64,000 bases of DNA from Jaapia argillacea MUCL 33604 (Eukaryota > Basidiomycota > Agaricomycetes > Jaapiales > Jaapiaceae). Below the pieces are notes generated by a model, which saw only the letters and a program-made list of their open reading frames with translations, did not search any database and was not told where the DNA came from. Position 1 is the stretch's first letter; each line of letters begins with the position of its first letter. Position numbers and translations under genes: made by a program. The DNA lies in NCBI GenBank assembly GCA_000697665.1, contig KL197710.1, positions 691,425 through 755,424 of the forward strand. Reading direction: 5' to 3'. Positions 1-10,106 of the stretch are shown piece after piece.

Positions 1-90
1 GGTACACCAGGCATTCTTATGTGTCCAGTCAGTCTTGTACAATGAGCCATCAGAGTAAAAGTGGTCCCAAAGCGAGCTTTTCTTGCCCAT
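1..90 (-). CDS. Start of a BED-type zinc-finger protein (partial, cut by window edge)
   Basis: An open frame of exactly 30 codons runs from an ATG (complement of 88-90) off the left end. It contains a W-D-H-F-Y block followed by YKTDWTHKNAWC. The spacing (aromatic, then HF, then a downstream A-W-C) resembles the start of BED zinc fingers, which are common at the N-terminus of hAT-type transposase-like proteins in mushrooms. The second cysteine and the two zinc histidines would lie outside the window, so the finger cannot be confirmed. It is divergent from the F-box gene at 425. It could be a DNA-transposon-derived gene or a domesticated regulator. Confidence 0.4.
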   Translation of the reverse strand, partial: MGKKSSLWDHFYSDGSLYKTDWTHKNAWCT

Positions 91-424
91 ATTCCCAGAA
101 CAAGAGGGATAATGTTGGGGGGTTATAGCAGAGGTTGGGATCAAGCTTTCCTTCGGAACAAAGTCACCCATGAATATCCTTTGGGATTTTCGAGTATATT
201 ACAGACAATATACGGAGCAGCCACTGCCTTCCCGATATAGGAAGCAAACCACATGTGCGCGCCCTCCTGACCTCCGCTGACCGGCGTCAAGACTCCTTGA
301 CTTGACCCTTTTGGACCATGACCGGGCATCGATCCTGACCTTTTGCCTTGACCGTGACAACACTGCTTAAGCTGTCTTCCCTGGCGATTGTATTCTCACC
401 TCAGACCAAATCGCCCTTCTCACC
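91..424. other. Intergenic region between two divergent genes
   Basis: About 330 nt separate the BED-like start from the F-box ATG. A short minus-strand frame (141-329) has no recognisable domain and is probably chance. Repeated TTGACC/CTTGAC-like words occur at 296-356. No other feature is seen. Confidence 0.4.
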
Positions 425-1987
425 ATGTCTTCTCTCCTGCAGCCACCTCGTGGATTGTCTATTTCTTGTCTTCCAACAGAAATTCTTACAGAGATCATGA
501 TCATATGGGCCAGGGTAGATGTGGATGCCCCTTGGGTAGCCTCCCTAGTCTCCCGTCTATGGAGAGACATAGCCCTATCAACTCCGCAGGTATGGAGCAG
601 AATATGGTTTTCTCTCAAGGCGACATCAATTGTGGGGAAAGAGGAGGAATTCCGGTGTATGGAAGACGAAGACGATGTTCGGGGTAAAGCGCGACCATTG
701 TCGCTGTGGCTCGAGAGGACAGGCCAGTTGACCGAGCTGTCACTTACCATCCAAATCGACCGTAATACAATCCGACCCGACCGCTTCACATCATACAATA
801 TCAGCCTCATCGAGACAATTGCCATGTTCCGTGGTTACATGCATCGTCTAACAGATTTTGAACTCATCGCGGACTCTTCGGAGATCGCGAATTATGTCGT
901 CTATTCTTTCCTGAAGGCCACACCTCCGAGTCGATTATCTACCCTTACCATCGACTGTGTCCCGAACAGCCGTGCTTTCGACACCGAGCGCGGCTGGGAC
1001 CTCGTCGTTGGCGGCCTCTGGGCAGCTCTTGATCAAGCAGGTTTTATCAAGAGCCTTGTTCTTCGTGGGTGTCTACCTCCGAAACCGTTACCAACGCCAG
1101 AGTCAGCCTCACCATCCAGGATCACATCCCTTAACCTTATCGGCTCCTCACGCCTCTACCATATCGAGTCTTTTCTCCTCCCGGGTATCGCGGCTTGTCC
1201 AGCTCTTGAACATTTGACTATCCAGCACATCTCCACCATCGGTCCTCTCCCTCGTGATATCCCCCTTCACTCGTTACGTTGTCTCCATTTGCACTACTTG
1301 GATCCCAGTGCACTGGAAGTCCTGCTTGCATCGATTCGGGCGCCTCACCTACACTCCCTCAGTATTATACAATCCCGACAAATTTCGGCCACCGACGGTC
1401 CCAAATCCGAGACCTGGCGTAGGGTTGGGAAGGGTTTTCAACGTTTTGCAGAGAACAGCCCGTCTCTCGAGAAGTTAAGCCTTGCTCGCATAGATATCTT
1501 AGATGTCCAGCTTGTTGCCGCCCTTGGGTCCTTACATTGGCTTCGGGAGTTGTGTCTACGAGAGCTCTTCGTCTCCCGAGTCGCACTCGCACCTCTCAGC
1601 CGTTTAGGCACTCCCCTGAGAGCTGAAGTGGACACCTCTATCCCACGAATCACTACGGTCTTATGCCCTCACCTAGAAAGGGTGCGATTCGAGCGCTGTC
1701 CGCTCCTGACAGGTGACATGCTCTGCGAGCTCGTAGCTGCACGGAGCTCGGCTTCCAGCACGCAGAAATTGTTACTGTTGGGTGTCCACAAGTGCAATTC
1801 CGTGAATTCTGAGGACATCGCGATTGTTCGCCAAGTGGACTCTCAGCTTATGGTCGAGTACAGCCCTTCCTCGTCCAGTAAGTCAGAATCCAGTTGTACA
1901 TTCCCAACGACGCTGACAAACAAGCCTTCAGTCGCTGTTATATCAGGAGCGTTAGAACACCAAATTTCCGCTGTCGACCTTGAGTAG
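425..1987 (+). CDS. F-box-like protein with leucine-rich C-terminal region
   Basis: Single-exon ORF of 520 codons. Residues about 10-60 form an F-box-like segment: ISCLPTEILTEIMIIWARV, then a V-S-R-L-W-R-D-I-A block and W-S-R-I-W. This is the usual mushroom pattern (LPxEIL...VCrxWr.iA...LW). The rest is a loose run of Leu-rich segments of irregular length (for example LTSLNLIGSS and ALEHLTIQHIS), typical of fungal LRR F-box proteins. Such proteins usually link to SKP1-CUL1 ubiquitin ligases and recruit substrates; the target cannot be read from sequence. The tail is Ser-rich. An upstream overlapping frame (388-687) is a shadow. Agaricomycetes carry very large families of these genes, so this one may be lineage-specific. 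Confidence 0.8.
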   Translation: MSSLLQPPRGLSISCLPTEILTEIMIIWARVDVDAPWVASLVSRLWRDIALSTPQVWSRIWFSLKATSIVGKEEEFRCMEDEDDVRGKARPLSLWLERTGQLTELSLTIQIDRNTIRPDRFTSYNISLIETIAMFRGYMHRLTDFELIADSSEIANYVVYSFLKATPPSRLSTLTIDCVPNSRAFDTERGWDLVVGGLWAALDQAGFIKSLVLRGCLPPKPLPTPESASPSRITSLNLIGSSRLYHIESFLLPGIAACPALEHLTIQHISTIGPLPRDIPLHSLRCLHLHYLDPSALEVLLASIRAPHLHSLSIIQSRQISATDGPKSETWRRVGKGFQRFAENSPSLEKLSLARIDILDVQLVAALGSLHWLRELCLRELFVSRVALAPLSRLGTPLRAEVDTSIPRITTVLCPHLERVRFERCPLLTGDMLCELVAARSSASSTQKLLLLGVHKCNSVNSEDIAIVRQVDSQLMVEYSPSSSSKSESSCTFPTTLTNKPSVAVISGALEHQISAVDLE

Positions 1988-2024
1988 GTCAGCAATATGT
2001 ATGATTCTATTGGCCATGCGGTAG

Positions 2025-4186
2025 TTAAGTGAACAGTTCAAAGGCCTGCCAAATTGGTGCGATTGCACCATTGTTGTCGATCTCAACCCACCGCTTCGAA
2101 CTCTCGTTGATATTACCATCTTCATGTCTACCGTTTCCATAACCGAAGGCTCGTTCCCATCCTAAACCGACGGCGGTCATCTTGCAGATGTTTGAGCTAG
2201 TAAATTGCAGGCGATCAATGAAGATAATAATGGATAGGTTCAGAATCTCCAACTTACCTGATGGTACAGACTGTCGCGATGGGAATAACATCGCCATCCC
2301 ACGCCCACGCCCCACTCAGGAGAGCAAAGTCGACAATAATACCCTTTGTCTCAGCTACTCTCGCAGTCTCAGTAAGTGCATTGAATTCTTTCTGGATATA
2401 TTCTCGTGAACTCTGCAAGATACTGAGATCGGGGTTCTTGCTTCGGGAAAGAGAGAACAAGGTGAGATGAGGCGGCACCGCATTTGTGAACTCCTCGTTT
2501 GCGATAGGTGAATCAGTCGCTACATAGACGACGGATGTTGGGGTGTCCTGGGGAATATCAAGAAAACCAGGATGGTCCAGTCGGTCACGAGTATCTTGAA
2601 TTGCCTGAACGAAGTGCTCCATGGGGACGTAGCCATTGTGGAAAGGCCACGAATATGGGTGTCGGTCTCCACGTCGAATATGGATGCCAAAATAAGCCTC
2701 AGGATTTGCGGCTTCAGTGGTATTCTGCAACGAGATAGCAGCCAGCTCCTCACGAGCAGAACGGATAAGAGCTGCGTTATGTGCATTCGGTCGGATCGTT
2801 TTCGTGAATGACTCTCGGGCGCGAGAGAAAATGGGCTTCAAGCGGTTCAGTCCGTGGCCATAGCTGGTGGTAATGTCAACCCGAAAAGTCTCAGAGCCAG
2901 AAATAGGACGCACGGATCTTCAAAGGCTTCAGAGAACGCATGTCCCAGGTGGAACTTGGCGGTACGAGAGTTGAGGACCTACAAAGTCCCGTCGATGAAC
3001 AACTAGGACAAAAATGTGCACCCTGGAAGCTTACCCAATGTCTGGATGAATGAGCACCGAAACTGAATCATAGATGGTTTGATATCTTACCTTGCAGTTC
3101 GAGGGCATGCAACGAGTTCTGACGACCCGAGGTGAAGAAATTGGAGGGAATAATCGTATAAAAAGACATACCCTCTGGTGGAGGAGCACGGCAGCCAGGT
3201 TCCGGACCAGGTTGACGCGACCGAACATCTTGGAAATGATCAGTCCACCTAAAGCATAATTCATCGAACCAACCCCATGACAGAAAACTGAGAATCGCTC
3301 ACTTGCCACGGTTCCAATAAGTATCATCGACAAGGAAAGTTCTGTTTTGCTGGATTGACGGTCAACAAGGATACGAGACGTAGAAAGGACAGGTATGTAC
3401 CTCCCTAGCCATCCCGGCAACCTGCGCCAAGAGAGACAAGTCTGCAAGCAGACCTACGCGCCCGTCCAACATATAAGTGATGGTACTGGTGCAAACTCGT
3501 GTCGCCTCATTTTCAGGGAGATGATAATCCGTCATATCATCGTGATGGACGACATCGAGCATGCTTGAGGGTCCATTCCTGTCCCAATACCCCCCACCTT
3601 CTCGCATAAACCCATGCATTAGTTTGGCGCACTCGTGTCGGTACTCCGATGGAAGAAGCGGGAATTTCGAGTAATTTTCGTAGGAGAGAATGTTGGGATT
3701 CGGTGGATTCGAGGGGATGGGATATTTGGGGATGGAAATGGGAATGTCTTGAAGGTCATCCGGCGCTGAGAAAGTGTGACTGTCTTCAGTCTCAGCGCTC
3801 GACGAGATGAAATGGTCCAGGGCATCCGGTCGGTTCATCGACACAAGGATGAGAATAAGCAACCCAGTCGCTGCAATGCAGCCAAGGACCAGAGGTACTC
3901 TACTCCAATCAAAGTTCTTCGAACCCTTCCTGAAGTCATGGTCGTCTCCTGCTCCGCGATACACACTCGGAAAATTGTCATCAGCAGACGATACGAGGAG
4001 TGGCCGTGACTGCTGCTGGAGATAAGACTTGTAGTCCTCATCTCCTAGATTGTCAAGCTCGAGTTCATCAACTGCAGCCTCTGCCCTGCCAGCGAGCGAA
4101 TGAGGCGTCCGAGGTGTGAGGAGGTGGTAATCGCTTCTGAGTGGTCGGCCTGTCGCGATGTTCTGCAGTGGACGAGGCCGAGGCAT
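2025..4186 (-). CDS. Type II membrane glycosyltransferase (fucosyltransferase-like fold)
   Basis: Multi-exon gene. The N-terminal exon (4186-3401) encodes a cytosolic tail, a single membrane helix near residues 95-115 (LVLGCIAATGLLILILVSM) and a lumenal stem, as expected for a Golgi enzyme. Further exons give RTFLVDDTYWNRGKWTDHF, then PGPEPGCRAPPPE and VACPRTARHW. The last long exon (2913-2258) holds YFGIHIRRGDRHP, which resembles the donor-binding HxRRxD motif of alpha-1,6-fucosyltransferase and O-fucosyltransferase folds, followed by VVYVATDSP. The final exon (from 2211) ends at 2025 after SKRWVEIDNNGAIAPIWQAFEL. Donor, acceptor and linkage are not known. A 7-nt microexon supplies the HW of TARHW. 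I am confident of the fold class and the exon chain, less so of the substrate. Confidence 0.75.
3035..3041 (-). other. 7-nt microexon of the glycosyltransferase gene
   Basis: On the minus strand ACATTGG is flanked by ...CATCCAG upstream and GTAAGC downstream. Splicing the exon ending at 3091 (ACTGCAAG) to these 7 nt and then to the exon starting at 2978 (GTCCTCAAC) gives T-A-R-H-W-V-L-N-S-R-T-A-K in one frame. Without it the frames do not join. The flanking introns would be 49 and 56 nt. Confidence 0.65.
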
Positions 4187-5714
4187 TGCGGTGTACTCTG
4201 TAAAAGAGCGTCGGTAAAAGTTGAAAGAATGTAAACTGAAAGAGTGAGGCCTATGTAGTGAGGTTCAGTGGTATAAAGGAAGAATACGGAAAATCTCCAG
4301 GACGAGACGTTGGAGATCGCGACGCGTCGGTTGGTCGCGTCTGGTTCAGCGTCGCCTCTCATGCTCTCCCATCACCGCGTGCAAGCAGATGGACATGGCC
4401 CTCCAGCAAAGCCCCGCCTTCGACGGTCCTGAATTGATGGCCAACGATGCTACCGTCTTGGCTCTTCTTGATGTTTTGTCGCCCACTCAGCCTGATGATC
4501 ACCCATCTCCAGATGAACCTGCGTACGTCTCAGCCTCGGAAGGACATCTCTCGCTTCTGACCAATGTTAAACCTGTGGTTCCCATGGCCGTCGACTCTTG
4601 AGGTACGCTTCGATCTTCTGCTCCTGATTTGACGACACTGGAGCAACTTCCCGCCTGTCCGACCTGCTGTGTGTCCGTCTTTATTCCCGCTGTGGCAGAT
4701 TGCAAGGTCTCCACTGGCAACATGACCTGTTGTACAAGGGGCTTTGGCCATCGCTCGTGGGTCTGGCTCTCATGGATGCGTAGCTTGACTACCTGACTCG
4801 GTTCAATCTAGAACCCATGCATGCATACACCTCTACGTCTCCATTCTTGAATGACAGCCTGGGTGGAAGTTCTCGGATCTGTCTGGCATGTAGCGATCGT
4901 CTTTCATATCAACTTTGCAAATCATCCTCCCCTCTGGGATGTCATCAAGTACCCAGGTGTATCCATGGCCAGAGGGTGATACCCGCACAAGACATTGTTT
5001 TCTTTCGGGTCAGCGCGTTACTCGCCTCCCACGCCTTTGCGATGCCATCTGATAAGCAGTCAGAAATGATTCCTCTTCACCCCCACAAGCATGATGAAAT
5101 CGCGTCGCGTCGCGCTCATTTTCCAGATGCTGTGCACACAGGGGTTCGCGCCCACAGGCCAACCCAATCATCCCGAGTCCTCCACGGTGATTCCAATCTA
5201 ACAACTTGCTTTCTTCCCAATAAGGGAAACAGTCGAGCACGAGGCTAGCAAAAGATCGCAACGACACGAAACGTAATGATTTCGGGTGCATTACTAGACG
5301 GCATTTCCATTCTTGGGGGCGCTTTTGTTCCCAAGCAGGGGGCGACCTTGTAATCTCATTTGGATGTCCAAGTTTCGGTTTCTGCGGGAGTGGCGGGTAT
5401 ATAACATACAGACGAAGATGGTGGATACGCAGACCACACCGAGTTCCCATACTCGAGTCTCCACCATCACCGTCGTCGACGCCAACAACCCGAACGGCCT
5501 TCGCATCATCGCATAGTCGATAGCGAACGGACTAAACATTCATCGAGAAGCATCATCCTTCTCTCCACTACAACGAATACCATCCTCGTCGTTTCACAAA
5601 CGACTCCCCACATCCATCACAAACAAGTCCCCTCATTAGTATTTTCCTTATTCCCAAAACACACCATCACTTCTTCTCGAACCGCATCACCCTGCAAATA
5701 ACCCATCATACATC
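4187..5714. other. Gene-poor stretch with weak ORFs only
   Basis: No convincing gene in about 1.5 kb. A 70-codon frame (4389-4601, +) starts MDMALQQSPAFDGPELM and is acidic/Pro-rich; it could be a small protein or the first exon of an unrecognised gene. Frames at 4817-5248 (+) and 5010-5450 and 5294-5539 (-) overlap one another and show no domain. AT-rich sequence around 5540-5700 is likely the promoter and 5' leader of the small gene at 5715. Confidence 0.35.
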
Positions 5715-5957
5715 ATGTCCTCGTATTCCTCATACGTCCCCTCCTCACCCTCATCACCGACATTTGGGTTCTTCCCTACGGGGCCCTCGGCACCCCACGC
5801 CTTCTCAGGCTTCCAACAATCCCCCCGTGACAGCCATTCGATGTACGCATCGCTCGGATCAGCGTTGACCTCGTCCTTCTCCCATAACACCGCCCAGGGC
5901 TCTCAGGGGCGAGCGAGCGGCGGGAAGTTTGCCAAGTTCTTGTCAAGGAAGCACTAG
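5715..5957 (+). CDS. Small Ser/Pro-rich protein of unknown function
   Basis: ORF of 80 codons with no intron. The N-terminal half is dominated by Ser, Pro, Tyr and Phe (MSSYSSYVPSSPSSPTFG). The middle has FSGFQQSPRD and MYASLGSAL, and the basic end GGKFAKFLSRKH looks like a short amphipathic tail. The pyrimidine-rich leader with CATCATG resembles fungal start contexts, and the frame stops cleanly. I do not recognise a family. The composition suggests a disordered small protein, but chance coding cannot be excluded. Confidence 0.45.
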   Translation: MSSYSSYVPSSPSSPTFGFFPTGPSAPHAFSGFQQSPRDSHSMYASLGSALTSSFSHNTAQGSQGRASGGKFAKFLSRKH

Positions 5958-6551
5958 GCTCCCACCATCACCCCACACGGTTGGCAATGCCACAATAATG
6001 CACCTTATCACATACCCAATTCAACTAATACGAACGTACCTCTCGTGGGACGGAGAGGAGGAAATGACGGGCCCAACTATTGTTTGACTATTGTGTTTGA
6101 GGGGGTTGGGAAAAGGAACGGGTCGAGAGTTGGGTGAGGAGGAATTCGGCATTCCACTGTGATCATATTCATTATAGCATAGACAAGCATCCACTGTAGC
6201 ATTATTGTTTCCTCTCTGTTCCCTCTTGTTGTCACGAAAGGACGTTGTTATATCATTTGTTGGAGGTGATTTGCATACATTCTGGTGAAAGCCATACAAG
6301 CCAAAGTGTGATTCCGAGCATCAGTTCCGTCAGCAGATCGCAAACTTAGATAGGCTTAGGTAGCCACGACATTTTCCCTTCGAGGAGGTTGGTAGGATAG
6401 AAAAGGGAAAAAGTCAATTCGACCTGGTTTCGGCAATTGCCATCGGTCGAATTGCCGGACCGCTTTCTAGTCGACTTTGCGCTCAGACCTGTGCGGTGCT
6501 CAGCCTCCTCCACAACTTGGCTTCCACGACGTCCCCAACATCGAGCAAGCC
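5958..6551. other. Intergenic region upstream of the ING gene
   Basis: About 590 nt with no supported gene. Frames on either strand are short and domain-free. Sequence just before 6552 continues open in the ING frame back to 6477, but the ATG at 6552 gives the better protein start. Confidence 0.4.
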
Positions 6552-8119
6552 ATGCCACCGCGAATGCAGCCTACAAACCCAGGAAATGTCCAGACGGCGT
6601 ACTCCCTTTCTCTCCTTTCCGAATACGCACATACCCTCGACTCCCTACCCGTCGACCTTTCTCGCTATTTTGGAGATTTACGAGAACTCGACGCAGTCTT
6701 ATCATCATCAATGGCTTCAGTAACTTCCAAGATCGAAAGGTTGACGAAAATGATTGAGGAGAATACGGGACCAAAAGAAGAGCGTTTATGGCTCCTAGCT
6801 GAAATAGCCGAGGAGGCGTCACGCCTCAAGCCTGGTTGCGACGACAAAATTCGTGTTGCTTCTCAAGCCGCTGACAATCTCAAGTCTCACTCCGGTCATC
6901 TCACTACCCTCCTCGAACACATCCCCTCCTTTGACTCGTCCACCCTGAATCGCAAGACCAACTTCCCCCACGTTGCTCCCAGATCCTTCATGCCCGCCAC
7001 TATGTTCGAGTCTGGTCGTAGAAGAAGGGCAGCTGCCAATAACAATGCCTCGACTATGGGAGCGACCAATGGAGATAGTCCTGTTGTTAAGAGGAAGCGA
7101 GGCGCTCGTGACGATGATCCCGAGGCTGGAAACAAGTCACCGCGGAAGGAAAAGGCACCAGACGGCGCAAACAATAGGCGCGGAAATGGTGGTGGTCGAA
7201 AGAAGTGCGTGTCATATCGTATTTTATGTGGCTCATTCACTCATCCATCTCTAGGACCGACCGCGCAGCCTCGCCGACTGAATCGCTACTCTCTGTAACC
7301 TCCCACATACCTGGCTCTCAACAAGGTGGCAGCAATTCTCGACAGAGCGCCAATCACAACAATACCCGTAACGGCAATGGTCAGTCCTCAAATAACAAAC
7401 GTGCTCGCTCCACCGCAAACCCATCGACGCCAAACGACACAGCATACATGTACGAACCTCCCAATCCTCGCTCAAAGGAGATTTATAACGCTCCTCCATC
7501 CTCTTCCTCAACCCATCCTTCCCTCCCGCAACCATACGCGAGTGGCAGTGGCAGCCGCGCAATTGACGCTCCTGCTCTCTTGCCAGACCCAGGCGAATGG
7601 ACCACTGGACAGCTCGAAGGCCCAGGAATGCCAGTCGCTCGTGGTGGGGCGACTTCAGGCCTCGCTTCGCATCATCCATCATTAGCCGTTGCCTCCACTT
7701 CCACGACTCTTCTTACTACTGGGGGCAATGTTGTTCCTGAGCCTGTGTCGAGCTCAACCGTCGGTGCGGATGGGGTGGTTGACGATGGTGCAGATGGGGA
7801 TGGGGATGATAGGACGTATTGTGTTTGTGATAGGCCGAGTTTCGGGGAGATGATTGCGTGTGATGATAATACCTGCGAGAGGGAATGGGTACGTGCTCTT
7901 CGTTGTATACGCGTTGATCTGTCGCTGACTATTATTGGACTTGTATTTTTATCATAGTTTCATCTGGCATGTATTGGTTTGGACGTGCCTCCAAAGGGAA
8001 CTTGGTTTTGCGAAGCCTGTCGGACAAAGGCAAAGGTTAAGCGAGGTGGTCGAGGTGGAAAGCGGAAAGGGGCAGGAGGTGGAGCAGGAAAGGCGGGTGC
8101 CAAAGCTGGAGCTGCGTAA
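6552..8119 (+). CDS. ING-family chromatin reader with C-terminal PHD finger
   Basis: Three exons (6552-7204, 7255-7888, 7958-8119) give 482 residues. Residues about 10-120 match the ING N-terminal coiled coil: a long helix starting AYSLSLLSEYAHTLDSLPVD with repeated Leu/Glu spacing. The middle is a Ser/Asn/Pro-rich linker with basic stretches (VKRKRGARDDD), probably nuclear localisation signals. The last exon junction rebuilds a PHD finger: TYCVCDRPSFGEMIACDD, then C-E-R-E-W joined to FHLACIGLDVPPKGTWFCEAC, with the full C4-H-C3 zinc set. ING proteins bind H3K4me3 through this finger and tether histone acetyltransferase or deacetylase complexes (NuA4 and Rpd3 in yeast). The tail is Lys/Gly/Ala-rich. 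Confidence 0.9.
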
Positions 8120-8668
8120 TTGCAGTCTTTTGGTTTAGTTACTCGACTTGTTTGGTTTCCACTCTGGTGATGTATCTTGTACGCGTTCTTGATTGAGCTA
8201 TTTATTCAGTTGTTTCGTCCCCCCCCCCCCGTGGTCATCTCCTGGATGTGCATCAACACCTTGCCCCCCACTTCCATCTGTCATCCCTCGACGGCGTTCA
8301 CTTGAAAGTGGGGAGATGATCGGAGGGTAGATGGAATATTCGCACGTGATAGGGGAGCTTTTGTCACGCGTTCTGTCGCGTCCTGCTTTCGATCGACGCT
8401 GATTCAGACAACTCGCAAATGGGGTGAGCCCTGACCTACCTGACTCATCCATCATATTGTTCGGTAGATATCCTTGCTCAGCACCTCGTAGAGAAGCCCG
8501 GGATATTAGTGATTCATCAAGGGGCGTTGACGTGCAGCATACGAAGTGAACCTCGCTTGGGCCGGTCGTCGCGTCGTGCTCCACAGCTACCGTGCTTATC
8601 ATCACGATCGCGTCCATTTTGTATAAAGAGGTGGACCAACGGTCGTTGAAGATGCAACATCCTTCAGC
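8120..8668. other. Intergenic region with poly-C tract
   Basis: About 550 nt between the ING stop and the SDR start. A run of 12 C lies at 8219-8230. A minus-strand frame (8198-8617) has no domain and runs through the C tract, so it is judged spurious. The last 60 nt before 8669 are probably the SDR leader. Confidence 0.5.
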
Positions 8669-9798
8669 ATGCCTTCATATGTCATCACGGGAGCCTCTCG
8701 TGGTATCGGAGTGAGGCCTCTCGATTGTTGCATTCGTTCTCTGGCTGACTCTGCCCATGTAGTTGGAGTTCGTCCGACAATTGGTCTGTTATTCCCGACT
8801 GTACAACACTCCTGTGTCTCTCATGTGTAATTTCGACAGAGCGCGAGCGCCGATAATCAAGTCTTTGGAATTGTCCGGAACCCAGCCACGGCGACGAAGC
8901 TCACAGCTCTGGGTCGGCAGAATGTCCACGTCCTTCAGGCAGACATCGTTGACGTCGAAGCTCTCAAAGTTAGTGCCCATCTATCCTCAGCGCTCTTGTT
9001 AGGTGACATGGTACCTCAGTCAGCTGCAGCGGAAGTTGGTAGAATGACCGGTGGAGCGCTAGACGTGCTCATTAACAATGCGGCTTTGGTTGGTGGGGAT
9101 AACCAATCTTTGACCCTAAGCACCTAGTATGTCCCCCCAGTCTCCGGGTTGTGGTTTTGACCTTTACTAAAATGCTTCTAGTCCCGAAGGTCAAGAATCA
9201 GTTCTTGCGGATGATCTCAGGCAAAATGTGTGTCCCCCCAGTTATCTTTCAGCTGTGTCATCCTAATTATCTATCCACAGTTCGAGGTCAACGTCATCGG
9301 AGTCATCAACACTATCAACGCATTCCTCCCTCTCCTCCGCAAAGGAAACTTGAAGCAGGTTATCACTTTGAGCACCGGACTTGCCGACACCAAAGTGATC
9401 CTCGATGCGTCATTTCCTGTTCACGCGCCGTACAGTATCACCAAAGCTGCATTGAACATGGTGGTTGCGAAATATGCAGCGGAATTCAAGAAGGAAGGTT
9501 TGATCTTCCTTGCGATCAGCCCGGGTGTCGTGAACACTGCCGAAAAACCGCGTACGCATGGCCATTCTCTGCACCGTCGATATGGACACAGCTGATCGTT
9601 CATCCTTCAGCTTCTCCTGAACAGATTGAGGGGTACAAATGGATGGTCGCTCGCTTCCAGGAAGCGGCACCCACCTGGGATGGACAAGCTCTTTCTCCCG
9701 AAGTTTCCGTCAAGATGATGCTCGATGTTGTGGCCAATCTCAGTGAAAAGAACAGCGGTGCTTTTGTGTCTCAGTATGGTAACCAAAAGTGGCTTTAA
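8669..9798 (+). CDS. Short-chain dehydrogenase/reductase (C-factor-like)
   Basis: Seven exons (8669-8710, 8763-8783, 8840-8968, 9020-9126, 9182-9227, 9281-9551, 9611-9798) sum to 804 nt, or 267 residues in one frame. The start MPSYVITGASRGIG is the Rossmann TGxxxGxG NAD(P)-binding motif. LDVLINNAA is the structural NNA motif. After FEVNVIGVINTINAFLPLL comes the catalytic serine region and APYSITKAALNMVVAKYA, the YxxxK dyad. SPGVVNT follows the active site. This is the classical SDR pattern closest to bacterial C-factor/fungal sniffer-like reductases. The substrate is unknown; the enzyme is cytosolic. Exon 2 is only 21 nt. It sits alone, without a biosynthetic cluster. Confidence 0.9.
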
Positions 9799-10106
9799 AG
9801 GGAGGAGTCGCTGCTGGGACGATGCGCGATGTGCGTATCCTCCACTTCACAGCTGCAGTTGGGGGGGAGACGGGTGTTGTGGTTAGAGCTTCGTTCGTTG
9901 TAGAGATTATGTAGTGTATGTTGTGTCGAACAATCTGCATTTTCGTCATCGGCGGGAGCGCGAAAGATAAGGCGGTTTTTTGGAGTGATGCGAGGTCACA
10001 CCTAAGACATTTGACAATACATACATTCAAATAAAAAGAGTAGGACACAACATGTATGCCGAAGTAGATGGAACATCTCCGCCGGAAACTTAGGCAACGA
10101 CTTGGA
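9799..10106. other. Convergent intergenic region
   Basis: About 300 nt between the stops of the SDR and FIP1 genes, so it holds two 3' UTRs. AATAAA-like words appear near 10030 (CAAATAAAAAG). No gene seen. Confidence 0.5.

Noticed and set aside
4817-5450. Overlapping ORFs of about 145 codons on both strands
   Set aside because: No domain, odd composition and mutual overlap; no splice-supported extension.
8219-8230. Poly-C run of 12 as a possible regulatory or recombination element
   Set aside because: A lone homopolymer in an intergenic region with no partner feature; noted only as a landmark.
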